A stretch of DNA of 64,000 bases from Asterias rubens. Its lineage: Eukaryota > Echinodermata > Asteroidea > Forcipulatida > Asteriidae. The notes beneath the pieces were generated by a model, which worked only from the letters and a program-made list of their open reading frames with translations, did no database searches and was not told the DNA's origin. Position numbers and translations under genes: made by a program. Shown here in pieces: positions 62,491 through 64,000 of the stretch. Location of the stretch: the NCBI RefSeq assembly GCF_902459465.1, contig NC_047068.1:15771195-15835194 (forward strand). Reading direction: 5' to 3'. Position 1 is the first letter of the stretch. Each line of letters opens with the position of its first letter.

Positions 62491-64000
62491 GATACTACAA
62501 CTGATGCTACAACTGATGCTACAACTGATGCTACAACTGATGCTACAACTGATGCTACAACTGATGCTACAACTGATGCTACAACTGAAGCTACAACTGG
62601 TGCTACAACTGGTGCTACAACTGGTGCTACAACTGGTGCTACAACTGGTGCTACAACTGGTGCTACAACTGGTGCTACAACTGGTGCTACAACTGGTGCT
62701 ACAACTGATGCTACAACTGATGCTACAACTGATGCTACAACTGATGCTACAACTGATGCTACAACTGATGCTACAACTGATGCTACAACTGATGCTACAA
62801 CTGATGCTACAACTGGTACTACAACTGATACTACAACTGATACTACAACTGATACTACAACTGATGCTACAACTGATGCTACAACTGATGCTACAACTGA
62901 TGCTACAACTGATGCTACAACTGATGCTACAACTGATGCTACAACTGGTGCTACAACTGGTGCTACAACTGATACTACAACTGATACTACAACTGATACT
63001 ACAACTGATGCTACAACTGATGCTACAACTGATGCTACAACTGATGCTACAACTGATGCTACAACTGATGCTACAACTGATGCTACAACTGATGCTACAA
63101 CTGATGCTACAACTGATGCTACAACTGATGCTACAACTGATACTACAACTGATACTACAACTGATACTACAACTGATGCTACAACTGATACTACAACTGA
63201 TACTACAACTGATACTACAACTGATACTACAACTGATACTACAACTGATACTACAACTGATGCTACAACTGATGCTACAACTGATGCTACAACTGATGCT
63301 ACAACTGATGCTACAACTGATGCTACAACTGATGCTACAACTGATGCTACAACTGATGCTACAACTGATGCTACAACTGATACTACAACTGATGCTACAA
63401 CTGATGCTACAACTGATGCTACAACTGATGCTACAACTGATGCTACAACTGATGCTACAACTGATGCTACAACTGATGCTACAACTGGTACTAGAACTGG
63501 TACTAGAACTGGTACTAGAACTGATGCTACAACTGATGCTACAACTGATGCTACAACTGATGCTACAACTGATGCTACAACTGATGCTACAACTGATGCT
63601 ACAACTGATGCTACAACTGATGCTACAACTGATGCTACAACTGATGCTACAACTGATGCTACAACTGATGCTACAACTGATGCTACAACTGATGCTACAA
63701 CTGATGCTACAACTGATGCTACAACTGATACTACAACTGATGCTACAACTGATGCTACAACTGATGCTACAACTGATGCTACAACTGATGCTACAACTGA
63801 TGCTACAACTGATGCTACAACTGATGCTACAACTGATGCTACAACTGATGCTACAACTGATGCTACAACTGATGCTACAACTGATGCTACAACTGATGCT
63901 ACAACTGATGCTACAACTGATACTACAACTGATGCTACAACTGATGCTACAACTGATGCTACAACTGATACTACAACTGATACTACAACTGATACTACAA
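62491..64000 (+). repeat. 12-bp satellite ACAACTGATGCT, at least 125 units, running off the window
   Basis: Unbroken 12-bp register over about 1.5 kb without an indel. Variants GGTGCT, GATACT and GGTACT (and AGAACT near 63490-63515) come in runs. One plus-strand frame reads Thr-Thr-Asp-Ala repeats with Gly and Thr substitutions and has no stop to the window's end. The array abuts the last 29-bp unit directly. It could be plain satellite or part of a mucin-like exon. Confidence 0.95.

Overview
The window is animal nuclear DNA, most likely from an echinoderm, possibly a sea star. It has spliced genes with GT-AG introns, an epsin, a mitochondrial acyl carrier protein and an organic anion transporter of metazoan type, and AT-rich intergenic DNA packed with short non-autonomous transposons, tRNA-derived SINEs and satellites. 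The echinoderm call rests on recollection of the abundant repeat that starts AGGCAGTGGACACTATTGG and was not checked by a search. No bacterial, viral, rRNA or CRISPR feature was seen.

Layout. At 174-523 (+) lies the last coding exon of a SLCO/OATP transporter. At 5316-13481 (+) a three-exon gene encodes a secreted protein with a Thr-rich 11-residue tandem repeat followed by a farnesoic acid O-methyltransferase-like (FAMeT, PF12248-type) domain. At 19729-24843 (-) is an epsin with ENTH, UIM, clathrin-box, DPW and NPF elements. At 29661-30764 (-) is a single-exon heparan sulfate 3-O-sulfotransferase-like enzyme. At 36389-39416 (-) a two-exon gene encodes a seven-helix protein whose glycosylation pattern suggests the inverted topology of gustatory receptor-like proteins. 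At 43619-49373 (-) is the four-exon NDUFAB1 (mitochondrial ACP) gene, with a ZNF143-like promoter motif. At 52023-53872 (+) are exons of an unrecognised gene whose frames do not join cleanly. A 100-N assembly gap lies at 54531-54630. From about 55 kb to the end there are four successive tandem-repeat blocks with units of 59 bp, about 45 bp (hairpins), 29 bp and 12 bp.

The genes appear functionally unrelated (membrane transport, secretion, endocytosis, glycan sulfation, possible chemoreception, mitochondrial lipoate/Fe-S/complex I support). The window's special interest is its repeat biology: at least three TTAA-flanked MITE families, one with a filled and an empty site side by side; composite foldback elements that keep a conserved base and tip while the hairpin arms differ between copies yet stay self-complementary; a 250-bp palindrome with a hammerhead-ribozyme-like core; a SINE broken by another repeat; a hairpin cluster whose stems vary but still pair; and satellites with higher-order structure.

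Exon borders come from reading frame, phase and splice motifs only. Family names come from motif recognition without database searches.
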